From Clostridium cellulovorans 743B (lineage in GTDB: Bacteria > Bacillota > Clostridia > Clostridiales > Clostridiaceae): a stretch of DNA of 64,000 nucleotides. Shown in pieces: positions 43,538-52,461 of this stretch; the stretch's first letter is position 1, and every line of letters starts with the position of its first letter. Where the stretch lies: NCBI RefSeq assembly GCF_000145275.1, contig NC_014393.1, positions 1,302,001 through 1,366,000 on the forward strand. The letters are read 5' to 3'. The notes beneath the pieces are model-generated. The model made no database searches. It had not been told where the DNA came from and was given only the letters and a program-made list of their open reading frames with translations. A program made the translations under genes and the position numbers.

Positions 43538-46500
43538 ATGAGTAACTTCACCTTTTTAAAAGAAAAATGGCCTATACTTGAAAACTTAGGTAGGTTAGCA
43601 GAAAGAAACCTCTATATAGATTCAAACACTACATTTATTAAATGTGGTATGTTTGGTGAAATTGTGGTTCAGTATATGTTCTCTATGGAAAAGATAGATT
43701 ATACCTCAATAGCTGATGATAATAATCATAACAATAGAATTAAGTTGTTAAAAAAGGAAGATTTAATTCCAGAAGATATAGATAATATACTTCATATGCT
43801 TAGGATAAAAAGAAATAGTGCTGCTCATCAAGGGTACGAGGATGTGGAAAAAGCAAAAGTACAATTGGAGCTAACCTTTAAGTTGGCTGTTTGGTTTATG
43901 CAGACCTATGGAGATTGGGAATTTGAACCTAAAGAATTTGAAGAACCAAAAGAAAATGAATACGGTGAAAATATTATTGATATAGCAAAGGCATATGAGG
44001 AAAAATACAAAGCTTTAGAAGCTGAATTAAATATATTAAAAACACAAGAAAAGGACAAGGGACAATTAGAAAAGCGTAAAGAACAAGGAAAAAACGCTAG
44101 CAAGAAAATTGATTTAACTGAAGCTGAAACAAGAATAATAATAGATTCTCAGTTAAGAAGTGCTGGATGGGAAGTAGACACTATTAACCTTAGATATTCA
44201 AAAGGAACAAAACCACAAAAGGGAAAGAACTTGGCTATTTCAGAGTGGCCCACCTATTCAGAAGATAAAGGACATGGAGCTGTAGATTATGCTTTATTCA
44301 TTGGGGAAAGGTTAGTTGGATTTATAGAAGCTAAAAAATTCTCTAAAGATGTGGCAGGGACTATTATTGAAGCTAAAACTTATGCCAAAGGAGTAAAGGA
44401 AGAACATACTGATTATGTAATTTCCAAGTGGAATGAATATAAGGTACCATTCTTATTTTCAGCTAATGGAAGGAAGTATATAAAAGAGATTGAAGACAAG
44501 AGTGGAGTACATTTCTTAGATTGTAGAGATAAAAAAAATAATCCAAAGGTGCTTCAAGGTTGGTATTCGCCAGAAAAGCTTGATGATATGCTTAATGAGA
44601 ATATAGAAGAGGCAAATAAGAGTTTAGATGAACTAAGTTTTGAATTTTTGCAATCAGAAAATAGTATAGGACTTAGATACTATCAAGTGGATGCTATAAA
44701 AGCAGTTGAAAAAGCAATTATAGAAGGAAAAGAAACTGCCTTAATAACTATGGCTACGGGAACAGGAAAGACAAGAACTGTATTAGGCTTAATTTATAGA
44801 TTGATTAAGACAAATAGATATAAAAGAATTCTTTTTTTAGTTGATAGAACTTCATTAGGTGACCAAGCTATGGACACCTTTAAGGAAGTAAAGCTAGAAG
44901 ATTTAAAAACATTAAACCAAATCTATAATATTAACGGACTTGATGAAAAACTTATTGATAAAGAAACAAAAGTTCATATATCAACTATACAAGCTATGGT
45001 GAAGAGAATAATGTATAACGAAGAGGAAACTAATATACCAACTGTTGGAGATTACGATTGTGTAATAGTTGACGAAGCTCATAGAGGTTATACTTTAGAT
45101 AAAGAAATGAGTGATTCAGAAGTCCAGTGGAGAGATAATAAGGATTTCCTAAGCAAGTATAAGAAGGTAATTGAATATTTTGATGCATTCAAGGTTGCCC
45201 TTACAGCGACTCCAGCACTTCATACCTCCATGATATTTGGAACCCCAGTATATAACTATAGTTACAGAGATGCCGTTATTGATGGATATCTTGTAGATCA
45301 TGAACCACCGCATCTTATAGAAACTGAGCTTACTAGAGATGGAATTCACTATAAAAAGGGTGATAAGGTAGCTAAATATAATAAATTTACTGGTGAACTA
45401 ATCAATGGAGCAGAACTTGAAGATGATGTAGAATTTGAAATAGATCAGTTTAATAAGAGAATTGTTGTTGAAGCGCATACAAGAGCTGCACTAGAAGAAG
45501 TGGCAAAATATATTGATCCAGAAAATGATGAAGGAAAAACTTTGATATTTGCAGCCAGTGATGCTCATGCAGATATGATAGTTAGAGTGCTAAAAGAAAT
45601 TTTTAAAGAAACCGTTGGTGGCGTGGATGATAATTCTATCCTTAAGATAACAGGAGCTATAAAAGATGCAGACTTAGCTATTAAAAAGTTTAAAAATGAG
45701 ACTTATCCGAAGGTGGTAGTTACTGTTGATTTATTATCTACAGGAATTGATGTACCTAAGATTGATAAAATCGTCTTTTTAAGAAGGATAAAATCAAGAA
45801 TACTTTATGAACAAATGCTAGGCAGAGCAACTAGGTTATGTGATGATATTAATAAAACTCATTTTGAGATTTTTGACTGTGTGCGTTTATACGAAGCACT
45901 TAAAGATATGACTAATATGAAGCCGGTGGCAGCAAATCAAAATACAAGCTTTAAAATATTAAAAGAAACCTTAGAAAGAACAGATAGTAAAGAAGAAAAA
46001 GAACAGACAATAAAAAAGGTAATAGCAAAGCTTCAAAGAAAAAAGAAATTAATTGATGAAAATGAAAAGTTAATCTTTAAGAATCTTTGTAATAATAAAA
46101 CTCCTGAAGAATTTATAAAGGACCTTAAAGAAGGGGATATTGAGGTTGCAACAAAAGCTATTATAAGAAATAATGCATTAATTGAATATTTAGATGAAAA
46201 GTATTCTAGTGATGAAATTATAATTATTTCAGACAAAAAAGATAAAGTTGTATCACATGCAAGAGGTTATGGAAAAGGCAAAAAGCCACAGGATTATATA
46301 AATGAATTTAAAAAGTACATTGAAGAAAATAAAAATACTATTCAAGCTTTAGAAGTTGTTTGTACAAGACCACAGGAATTAACAAAGGAATCTCTAAAGC
46401 AACTTAAAGCTATATTAGATAAGGACGGTTTTAATGAGGAATATTTAAAGACAGCTTGGAAAGACTTAAAAAATGAAGAAATAGTAGCGGATATCATTGC

Positions 46501-46795
46501 TTTTATAAGACAACAAGCTTTAGGCAGTCCATTAGAATCTAATGAGGAAAGAGTGAAGAGGGCAATTACAAAAATAAAGAAGGAATATAAATTAACAAAA
46601 CCTCAAGAAAATTGGATTACTAGAATAGAGAAGGTAATGCTAAAAGAGGTAGTGATAGATAAAGAAACCTTAGACACTGGAAGCTTTAAAACTCAAGGTG
46701 GTGGATTTGACAGACTAAATGAAAAGCTGTTTAATAGTAATTTAGGAGATATAATAAAAAAAATAAAAACATATATGTTCGAAAGCATAGGCTAG
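43538..46795 (+). CDS. hsdR: Type I restriction enzyme, R subunit
   Basis: 1085 residues, GGAGGGG before the ATG. The N-terminal ~150 residues are a DUF4145-like helical domain (NILHMLRIKRNSAAHQGYED). Then the HsdR nuclease domain: AVDYALFIGERLVGFIEAKK (Asp...ExK). The helicase motor follows: MATGTGKTRTVLGLIYRL, IVDEAHRGY, ALTATPA, VDLLSTGIDVP and QMLGRATRL. This subunit cuts DNA after ATP-driven translocation when the M/S complex meets unmethylated sites. First gene of the R-fic-M-S set; fic starts 17 bases later. Confidence 0.96.
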   Translation: MSNFTFLKEKWPILENLGRLAERNLYIDSNTTFIKCGMFGEIVVQYMFSMEKIDYTSIADDNNHNNRIKLLKKEDLIPEDIDNILHMLRIKRNSAAHQGYEDVEKAKVQLELTFKLAVWFMQTYGDWEFEPKEFEEPKENEYGENIIDIAKAYEEKYKALEAELNILKTQEKDKGQLEKRKEQGKNASKKIDLTEAETRIIIDSQLRSAGWEVDTINLRYSKGTKPQKGKNLAISEWPTYSEDKGHGAVDYALFIGERLVGFIEAKKFSKDVAGTIIEAKTYAKGVKEEHTDYVISKWNEYKVPFLFSANGRKYIKEIEDKSGVHFLDCRDKKNNPKVLQGWYSPEKLDDMLNENIEEANKSLDELSFEFLQSENSIGLRYYQVDAIKAVEKAIIEGKETALITMATGTGKTRTVLGLIYRLIKTNRYKRILFLVDRTSLGDQAMDTFKEVKLEDLKTLNQIYNINGLDEKLIDKETKVHISTIQAMVKRIMYNEEETNIPTVGDYDCVIVDEAHRGYTLDKEMSDSEVQWRDNKDFLSKYKKVIEYFDAFKVALTATPALHTSMIFGTPVYNYSYRDAVIDGYLVDHEPPHLIETELTRDGIHYKKGDKVAKYNKFTGELINGAELEDDVEFEIDQFNKRIVVEAHTRAALEEVAKYIDPENDEGKTLIFAASDAHADMIVRVLKEIFKETVGGVDDNSILKITGAIKDADLAIKKFKNETYPKVVVTVDLLSTGIDVPKIDKIVFLRRIKSRILYEQMLGRATRLCDDINKTHFEIFDCVRLYEALKDMTNMKPVAANQNTSFKILKETLERTDSKEEKEQTIKKVIAKLQRKKKLIDENEKLIFKNLCNNKTPEEFIKDLKEGDIEVATKAIIRNNALIEYLDEKYSSDEIIIISDKKDKVVSHARGYGKGKKPQDYINEFKKYIEENKNTIQALEVVCTRPQELTKESLKQLKAILDKDGFNEEYLKTAWKDLKNEEIVADIIAFIRQQALGSPLESNEERVKRAITKIKKEYKLTKPQENWITRIEKVMLKEVVIDKETLDTGSFKTQGGGFDRLNEKLFNSNLGDIIKKIKTYMFESIG

Positions 46796-46812
46796 ATGTT
46801 GGAAGGTGAGAT

Positions 46813-47547
46813 ATGTTAAAAAAAATAGATGATAAAAAAAGTATTTTAGATAGTAAAAGGCCTCTAAAAAAAGAAGTTATAGATAATTTAAAGAAATATT
46901 TTGATGTAGAATTAACTTATAATTCTAATGCAATAGAAGGAAATACTTTAACTATAACTGAAACTAAAGTTATCTTAGAAGATGGAATTACTATAGGTAA
47001 AGGAAAGACCTTAAGAGAACATTTAGAGGTAATAAACCATAAGGAAGCAATAGATTATATTGAAGATATTGTAAAACAGAACATAGATATTTCCGAAAGA
47101 ACCATTAAGGATTTACATTATATAATATTAAAAACTATAGATTCTAAAAGTGCTGGGCAATATAGAAATGCAAATGTTCTTATAAGTGGTAGTAATCATA
47201 GACCAGTAGAGCATTTCTTGGTTCCTGAGAAAATGAATGAGCTTGTTCAGTGGTATAATGATAATAAGGGAAAATTACATCCAATAGAACTAGCAGCAGA
47301 ATTTCACTTTAGATATGTATACATTCACCCATTTATCGATGGCAATGGAAGAAGTGCAAGGCTTCTTATGAATTTGATTCTTATGAGAAGTGGTTATCCA
47401 ATATCCGTTATTAACAATGAGGATAGAGATGAATATATGAAAGCTTTAGAAATAGCCAGTACAACAGGCGATAAAAAAGACTTTATAAACATTGTAGCTA
47501 AGGCTGTAGATAAAAGCTTAGATACGTATTTATATATTACTCAATAA
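46813..47547 (+). CDS. Fic-family AMP/UMP-transferase-like protein
   Basis: 244 residues, AAGGTGAG before the ATG. The catalytic motif HPFIDGNGRSARL matches HxFx(D/E)GNGRxxR. The N-terminal part holds TYNSNAIEGNTLT, an (S/T)xxxE(G/N) inhibitory motif, so it is a self-inhibited (class II-like) Fic protein that needs no separate antitoxin. Fic enzymes attach AMP or other nucleotides to target proteins. It is sandwiched between hsdR and hsdM on the same strand, tightly after hsdR, which suggests a part in the restriction system or in guarding it. Confidence 0.93.
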   Translation: MLKKIDDKKSILDSKRPLKKEVIDNLKKYFDVELTYNSNAIEGNTLTITETKVILEDGITIGKGKTLREHLEVINHKEAIDYIEDIVKQNIDISERTIKDLHYIILKTIDSKSAGQYRNANVLISGSNHRPVEHFLVPEKMNELVQWYNDNKGKLHPIELAAEFHFRYVYIHPFIDGNGRSARLLMNLILMRSGYPISVINNEDRDEYMKALEIASTTGDKKDFINIVAKAVDKSLDTYLYITQ

Positions 47548-47590
47548 GTAATTGCGCTAAATAACTAGTTATGATGGTGTGAAATAATTT

Positions 47591-47665
47591 ATGGATACAA
47601 ACAGCCGTAATGCTAAAACCTTTAAAGTTGGAGCTACGGCTGTACTAAGTTATGTAAAAGAATAG
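47591..47665 (+). other. 24-codon open frame with a perfect dyad, before hsdM
   Basis: The frame begins ATG and reads MDTNSRNAKTFKVGATAVLS, then YVKE and a stop; only a weak GGTG precedes it. It contains ACAGCCGTA (47601-47609) mirrored by TACGGCTGT (47635-47643), a perfect 9-bp dyad with a 25-base loop but no T-tract. It could be a peptide, an RNA hairpin controlling hsdM, an operator, or a gene scrap. Confidence 0.35.
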
Positions 47666-47684
47666 GAAACAGGAGAAAACAACA

Positions 47685-49103
47685 ATGAATACACAAGAAA
47701 TAGTAAGCAAACTTTGGAACCTTTGTAATGTACTAAGAGATGATGGGATAACTTATCATCAATATGTAACAGAATTAACGTATATCCTTTTCTTAAAGAT
47801 GGCAAAAGAAACAGGTGCAGAAGATAAATTGCCTCAAGGCTATAAATGGGATGATTTAAAGACTAAGAGTGGAATAGAGTTAAAAACTTTCTATAAAGAA
47901 TTATTAAATCATTTAGGAGAAGAAACTACAGGAATAGTACAACAAATATATCAAGGTTCAGCTACTAATATAGAAGAGCCAAAGAACTTAGAAAAAATAA
48001 TCACAACTATAGATGGTCTAGATTGGTATTCTGCTAAGGAAGAAGGTCTTGGCAATCTTTATGAAGGCTTATTAGAAAAAAATGCGTCTGAAAAAAAATC
48101 AGGAGCAGGTCAATATTTTACCCCAAGAGTTTTAATAGATGTAATGGTTAAGTTAATAGATCCAAGACCAGGTGAAAAATGTAACGACCCAGCAGCTGGA
48201 ACCTTTGGCTTTATGATTGGAGCGGATCATTATCTAAAAGAAAAAACGGATAATTATTTTGATTTAGATACAGATTTAGCAGAATTCCAAAGAACTAAAG
48301 CTTTTTCAGGCTGCGAATTAGTTCATGAAACCCATAGATTAGCCCTTATGAATGCTATGCTTCATGGTATAGAAGGTAATATAATCCTTGGAGACACCTT
48401 AACTAATGTAGGAAAGCAAATGAACCAGTTAGACGTGGTACTCTCGAACCCTCCTTTTGGAACAAAAAAAGGTGGTGAAAGGGCTACAAGAGATGACTTA
48501 ACTTACATGACCTCAAACAAGCAATTAAATTTTTTGCAACATATATACAGAAGCTTAAAAGCTGATAACAAAGCAAGAGCTGCAGTAGTTTTACCTGATA
48601 ATGTTTTATTCCAAGAAGGTGACGGGACAAAGATAAGAGAAGACTTAATGGATAAGTGTAATCTTCATACAATTCTAAGACTACCAACAGGAATCTTTTA
48701 CGCTCAAGGGGTTAAGACTAATGTACTTTTCTTTACAAGAGGAAAAGAAGATAAAGGTAATACAAAGGAAGTATGGTTCTATGATCTAAGAACTAATATG
48801 CCGAGCTTTGGTAAAACAAATCCATTAAAGGAAACACATTTTGAGGACTTTATAAAAGCATACACTGCTGATAATAGAGAGGCAGTAGAAGATGAACGTT
48901 GGAACAAATTCACTAGAGAACAAATCAAGGAAAAGAATGATAACCTAGATTTGGGTTTAATAAAAGATGATTCAATCTTAGACTATGAAGACCTGCCAGA
49001 CCCAATAGAAAGTGCTGAAGAAGCAGTGGCAAAGCTAGAAGAAGCAACGGACTTACTTATGAGCGTTATCAAAGAATTAAGGGCTCTTGAAAGTGAGGAA
49101 TAG
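47685..49103 (+). CDS. hsdM: Type I restriction-modification DNA methyltransferase, M subunit
   Basis: 472 residues, CAGGAG 10 bases before the ATG. N-terminal helical domain (ITYHQYVTELTYILFLKMAKE), then the N6-adenine methylase fold: SAM-binding DPAAGTFGFMIGAD and catalytic VLSNPPFGTK (NPPF). FTPRVLIDVMVKLIDP is typical of HsdM. It modifies adenines in the site chosen by HsdS. hsdS starts 2 bases after its stop. Confidence 0.97.
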   Translation: MNTQEIVSKLWNLCNVLRDDGITYHQYVTELTYILFLKMAKETGAEDKLPQGYKWDDLKTKSGIELKTFYKELLNHLGEETTGIVQQIYQGSATNIEEPKNLEKIITTIDGLDWYSAKEEGLGNLYEGLLEKNASEKKSGAGQYFTPRVLIDVMVKLIDPRPGEKCNDPAAGTFGFMIGADHYLKEKTDNYFDLDTDLAEFQRTKAFSGCELVHETHRLALMNAMLHGIEGNIILGDTLTNVGKQMNQLDVVLSNPPFGTKKGGERATRDDLTYMTSNKQLNFLQHIYRSLKADNKARAAVVLPDNVLFQEGDGTKIREDLMDKCNLHTILRLPTGIFYAQGVKTNVLFFTRGKEDKGNTKEVWFYDLRTNMPSFGKTNPLKETHFEDFIKAYTADNREAVEDERWNKFTREQIKEKNDNLDLGLIKDDSILDYEDLPDPIESAEEAVAKLEEATDLLMSVIKELRALESEE

Positions 49104-49105
49104 TA

Positions 49106-50479
49106 ATGGCTAAGAAGAATTTGACTTTAGAAGAAAAGCTAGAAGATGCTATTGTTAAGGATGTTCCTTATGAGGTGCCGGAGAATTGGGTGTGGAGTAA
49201 TTTAAAATCAATTGCTGATTTAGTAACTGGAAATACGCCATCTAAGAATAACGAAGAATTTTATGGAGGTAAAATTCCATTTATAAAACCAACTGATTTA
49301 AATCAAGGCAGAATATTAAATTCATCAACAGAGACTTTATCTAATATAGGTGCAACTAAGGCAAGAATATTGCCAAAGGGGAGTACTGCAGTATGTTGCA
49401 TAGGTGCAACAATTGGTAAAGTTGCTTATCTTAATGTAGAAGGCGCAACAAATCAACAAATTAACTCAATAATTCCTAAGAAGATTTATAATTTATATGT
49501 ATATTATTACACTTTGTCATCATACTTTCATGATACGTTGATAGAAAATTCATCATCAACTACGTTACCAATTATAAATAAAAGTAGAATGGGTGAATTA
49601 CTTATACCACTCCCACCATTAAAAGAACAACAAAGAATTGTTAACAGAATAGAAAATCTTTTTGAAAAATTAGATAAGGCTAAGGAATTGATAGAAGAGG
49701 CTAGAGAGGGCTTTGAGAAGAGGAAGGCTGCTATAACATCAAAAGCATTTAGGGGAATATTAAATTATAGAAAAGGTGAAAAAGTTAATCCTATAAATGA
49801 AGGGTTTTATAAGCTACCTTATAACTGGAAATGGACAAAATTAGAGGATATATGTGAAAAAATAACTGATGGTACTCATAATAGTCCTAAGTCTTACGAA
49901 TATGGAGATTATAAGTATGTTACAGCTAAAAATATTAAAGAATGGGGCATTGACCTATCAAGTATTACGTATGTAACCAAAAAAGAACATATCCCTATAT
50001 ATAAGAGATGTGATGTTAAATACGGTGATATATTATATATAAAAGATGGAGCCACAACAGGAATAGCGACTATTAATGAACTAACTGAGGAGTTTTCATT
50101 ACTTTCTTCGGTTGCATTGATAAGAGTAGGGAAGTGTATTGATAACAAATACCTTTATTACATTTTAAATTCTTTTGAAATTAAAAAAAGAATCCTTGAA
50201 TCTGTAAAAGGGGTAGCAATAACTAGGCTTACTCTTAAGAAGATTAATGATATTATAATACCGTTACCACCATTAGAAGAACAAAAAGAAATAGTAAAAA
50301 TCCTAGACAAACTTTTAGAAGAAGAATCAAAAATAAAAGAACTCACTCAACTAGAAGACCAAATAAACTTAATTAAGAAATCAATCCTGGCAAAAGCCTT
50401 TAGAGGTCAGCTTGGAACTAATTGTGAAGAAGATGAAAGTGCATTAGAATTGCTTAAGAAAATACTAAGCAGAAGTTAA
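49106..50479 (+). CDS. hsdS: Type I restriction-modification specificity subunit
   Basis: 457 residues with two target-recognition domains, each followed by a conserved helix: EEAREGFEKRKAAITSKAFRG after the first and QLEDQINLIKKSILAKAFRG after the second. Each half opens with the usual P.NW.W...I pattern (VPENWVWSNLKSIADLVTGN; LPYNWKWTKLEDICEKITDGT), and each recognition domain ends LPPLKEQQRIV or LPPLEEQKEIV. The two halves read the two parts of a split DNA site; the site itself cannot be deduced. No extra or partial S gene is near, so no shuffling system is evident. Confidence 0.96.
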   Translation: MAKKNLTLEEKLEDAIVKDVPYEVPENWVWSNLKSIADLVTGNTPSKNNEEFYGGKIPFIKPTDLNQGRILNSSTETLSNIGATKARILPKGSTAVCCIGATIGKVAYLNVEGATNQQINSIIPKKIYNLYVYYYTLSSYFHDTLIENSSSTTLPIINKSRMGELLIPLPPLKEQQRIVNRIENLFEKLDKAKELIEEAREGFEKRKAAITSKAFRGILNYRKGEKVNPINEGFYKLPYNWKWTKLEDICEKITDGTHNSPKSYEYGDYKYVTAKNIKEWGIDLSSITYVTKKEHIPIYKRCDVKYGDILYIKDGATTGIATINELTEEFSLLSSVALIRVGKCIDNKYLYYILNSFEIKKRILESVKGVAITRLTLKKINDIIIPLPPLEEQKEIVKILDKLLEEESKIKELTQLEDQINLIKKSILAKAFRGQLGTNCEEDESALELLKKILSRS

Positions 50480-50485
50480 AAGGAG

Positions 50486-50524
50486 AAAAAAAGTGCTAAT
50501 CCTGATGAGGGAGCACTTTTTTCT
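50486..50524 (+). terminator. Intrinsic terminator after hsdS
   Basis: AAAAAAGTGCT pairs with AGCACTTTTTT, with an inner CCT/AGG, then CTTTATTTTT. Confidence 0.9.
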
Positions 50525-50670
50525 TTATTTTTAACTTCGATATCAAGATAAGGAAAGTTAAGAATAGAACTTTGAATAGTGGTGCGAATAAATGTTCGCA
50601 TCAATGTCAATAATCATATTATAGCAGCTATTTTAAACAGATATACAAAATGATAAAATAGAGGTGTAAT

Positions 50671-51690
50671 ATGAGCCAAAGTAATGAAAAAAATAATAAA
50701 GATAAAATTAGAATAGTAAATAAAAAGAACAACCTTCATGATAAAAGCTATAAGGACTTATTTTCAAATAAAGAAACGTTTTTAAGTCTTATACAAACCT
50801 TTGTAAGCAATACTTGGGGAAGTAAACTAACGAAAGAAAACTTAGTTTTAGTAGATAAATCTTATGTGCTTTCTGATTATGAGGAATTAGAATCAGATAT
50901 AGTTTATAAGGCAAGGATAGGTGACCATGAGGTTTTCTTTTATATGCTCTTAGAATTTCAAAGTTACGTAGATTATAGAATGCCAATAAGGTTGCTTTTA
51001 TATATGATTGAAATTTGGAGAGAAATTCTTAAAAATACTAGTGAAAAGGAATTTAAAAGAAAAAGTTTTAGGCTACCTGCTGTAGTTCCAATAGTAGTTT
51101 ACAATGGAGAGAAAAATTGGACTGTAGCTAGAACCTTGAAAGAAGTTATAAGTAATAGCGATATTTTTGGCGAGAGTATTTTAGATTTTAGATATGAATT
51201 TTTAGATGTTAATAGATTTAAAAAAGATGAGTTATATGAAAATCAAAATATTGCATCAGCAATTTTCCTATTAGATCAAAGTATAAGTAGAATAGAATTT
51301 TATAATAGACTAAAGGATATAGTAATAGAATTTAATAAGCTAACCGTCGAAGAAAAAGCCCAATTGAAACATTGGCTTGTTAATGTAAATTCAGAGGAAA
51401 ATAACTATAAAGAAAATATAGAAAAAATATTCAGTAGTAATAAAAGGGAGGTTGAGATAATGACTTCAAATATTTCGAAAGGGTTAGAAAAGCTAAAAGA
51501 AGAGGGGAAGATAGAAGGAAAAGCAGAAGGAAAAGCAGAACTTTTGATTAAACAATTGAATAAAAAATTTAAATTACTGCCAATGGAATATGAGAAAAAA
51601 ATTAAAGCTTTGCCAGAAAAAATCCTTGATGATATAGCGACGGATATATTTTCTTTAGAAGAAATAGATGAGCTAAAAAAATATTTTTGA
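50671..51690 (+). CDS. Rpn-family recombination-promoting nuclease (PD-(D/E)XK, YhgA-like)
   Basis: 339 residues, AGAGGTG before the ATG. The nuclease core is seen in LHDKSYKDLFSNKETFLSLI, then ELESDIVYKARIG (Asp) and FYMLLEFQSYVDYRMPIRLL (ExQ), the Rpn/transposase_31 pattern. The C-terminal ~75 residues are a charged helical domain (SKGLEKLKEEGKIEGKAEGK) of the DUF4351-like type. Rpn proteins nick DNA, promote recombination and act in phage defence. It lies directly after the type I system, fitting a defence island. A broken second copy is at 57449. A strong internal start is described separately. Confidence 0.93.
   Translation: MSQSNEKNNKDKIRIVNKKNNLHDKSYKDLFSNKETFLSLIQTFVSNTWGSKLTKENLVLVDKSYVLSDYEELESDIVYKARIGDHEVFFYMLLEFQSYVDYRMPIRLLLYMIEIWREILKNTSEKEFKRKSFRLPAVVPIVVYNGEKNWTVARTLKEVISNSDIFGESILDFRYEFLDVNRFKKDELYENQNIASAIFLLDQSISRIEFYNRLKDIVIEFNKLTVEEKAQLKHWLVNVNSEENNYKENIEKIFSSNKREVEIMTSNISKGLEKLKEEGKIEGKAEGKAELLIKQLNKKFKLLPMEYEKKIKALPEKILDDIATDIFSLEEIDELKKYF
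51460..51690 (+). CDS. Candidate small protein from an internal start in the Rpn gene (RpnS-like)
   Basis: Inside the Rpn gene, in the same frame, GGGAGG (51446-51451) lies exactly 8 bases before an ATG at 51460 (Met264). Translation from there gives the C-terminal 76 residues, MTSNISKGLEKLKEEGKIEG to the end. In Escherichia coli, rpn genes are known to make such C-terminal small proteins that bind and block the full-length nuclease. The site here is as strong as most gene starts in the window, so the same design is likely. Not proven by sequence alone. Confidence 0.6.
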   Translation: MTSNISKGLEKLKEEGKIEGKAEGKAELLIKQLNKKFKLLPMEYEKKIKALPEKILDDIATDIFSLEEIDELKKYF

Positions 51691-51702
51691 GCTCATCATA
51701 TT

Positions 51703-52197
51703 TTAGGACATTTGAGAATTAATTTTTTCCTGTAATTCTTTATTTGTTTCAATAGAGTACATCTTTTTTAGATATTTCTTTGGAAATATTACTTTTGACC
51801 ATGTATTATTACTATCTAAAGGCTCTTTGTGATTCACTACAGAATACATACCCTCTGAGTCCATTTTAACAACAATTACTAAGGGGTTAGAGCCACCAGA
51901 ATTTCCTGCATGGAATAAGGTTTCTAGGTATACATATTTAAGACCAAAGACTTCATCTATGCCATAAATTTTATGAGCCTCGTACTTTTTCATTGAGACT
52001 ACATTGCTCCAGTTAAAATAGTTATTTTTTATGTAGTCTGATATAACTAAATCTAAATCTGCCTTGTCCAAATTTTCTGAGTATACAGTTTCATTCCTTG
52101 TAGGCGTATAATACCTAAGAAAACATAAGGTTCCCAATGAAATTATAATAACTGATATTATGGTAATTAAGGATATTTTAATAAGTTTTTTATTCAA
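51703..52197 (-). CDS. Membrane-anchored protein of unknown function
   Basis: 164 residues. One N-terminal membrane segment (SLITIISVIIISLGTLCFL) without a lipobox or clear cleavage site, so the remaining ~135 residues are outside the cell. They read as a small alpha/beta domain (YEAHKIYGIDEVFGLKYVYLE, NPLVIVVKMDSEGMYSVVNHKEP). Family unknown to me. It is transcribed away from the Bce-type regulator gene and shares the 260-base gap with it, so both may be controlled together. Confidence 0.78.
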   Translation of the reverse strand: MNKKLIKISLITIISVIIISLGTLCFLRYYTPTRNETVYSENLDKADLDLVISDYIKNNYFNWSNVVSMKKYEAHKIYGIDEVFGLKYVYLETLFHAGNSGGSNPLVIVVKMDSEGMYSVVNHKEPLDSNNTWSKVIFPKKYLKKMYSIETNKELQEKINSQMS

Positions 52198-52255
52198 AAT
52201 AACACTCCTTATTTTTTATTCCTTGTCGATATCTCTGAGGAGTAAGTTCCACTAA

Positions 52256-52272
52256 CTAAATCGAAGATTTAG
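52256..52272. repeat. Short perfect palindrome in the intergenic gap
   Basis: CTAAATC-GAA-GATTTAG, a 7-bp dyad with a 3-base loop, about 60 bases upstream of the gene at 52197. No T-tract on either strand. It may be an operator or the centre of a small repeat element. Confidence 0.5.
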
Positions 52273-52384
52273 AGTGTCACTTAATATAGATGCTTTGCAT
52301 AATAGAATCTTGAAAGCAATGACATAGTTTTATTGTACTTGCCTATAGAATAAATATCAAGTTTTAACAAAATGTATCAGATGC

Positions 52385-52413
52385 TTAGTAAAACTATATT
52401 GTTGTGTTATAAT
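52385..52413 (+). promoter_or_regulatory. Possible promoter of the response regulator gene
   Basis: TTAGTA (52385-52390), 17-base spacer, TATAAT (52408-52413), about 50 bases before the start codon. The -10 box is perfect, the -35 weak. Confidence 0.5.
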
Positions 52414-52461
52414 TTTATAGAAAATCTAACTTGTGCAATAAAATTTTATAAAGAGGATACT

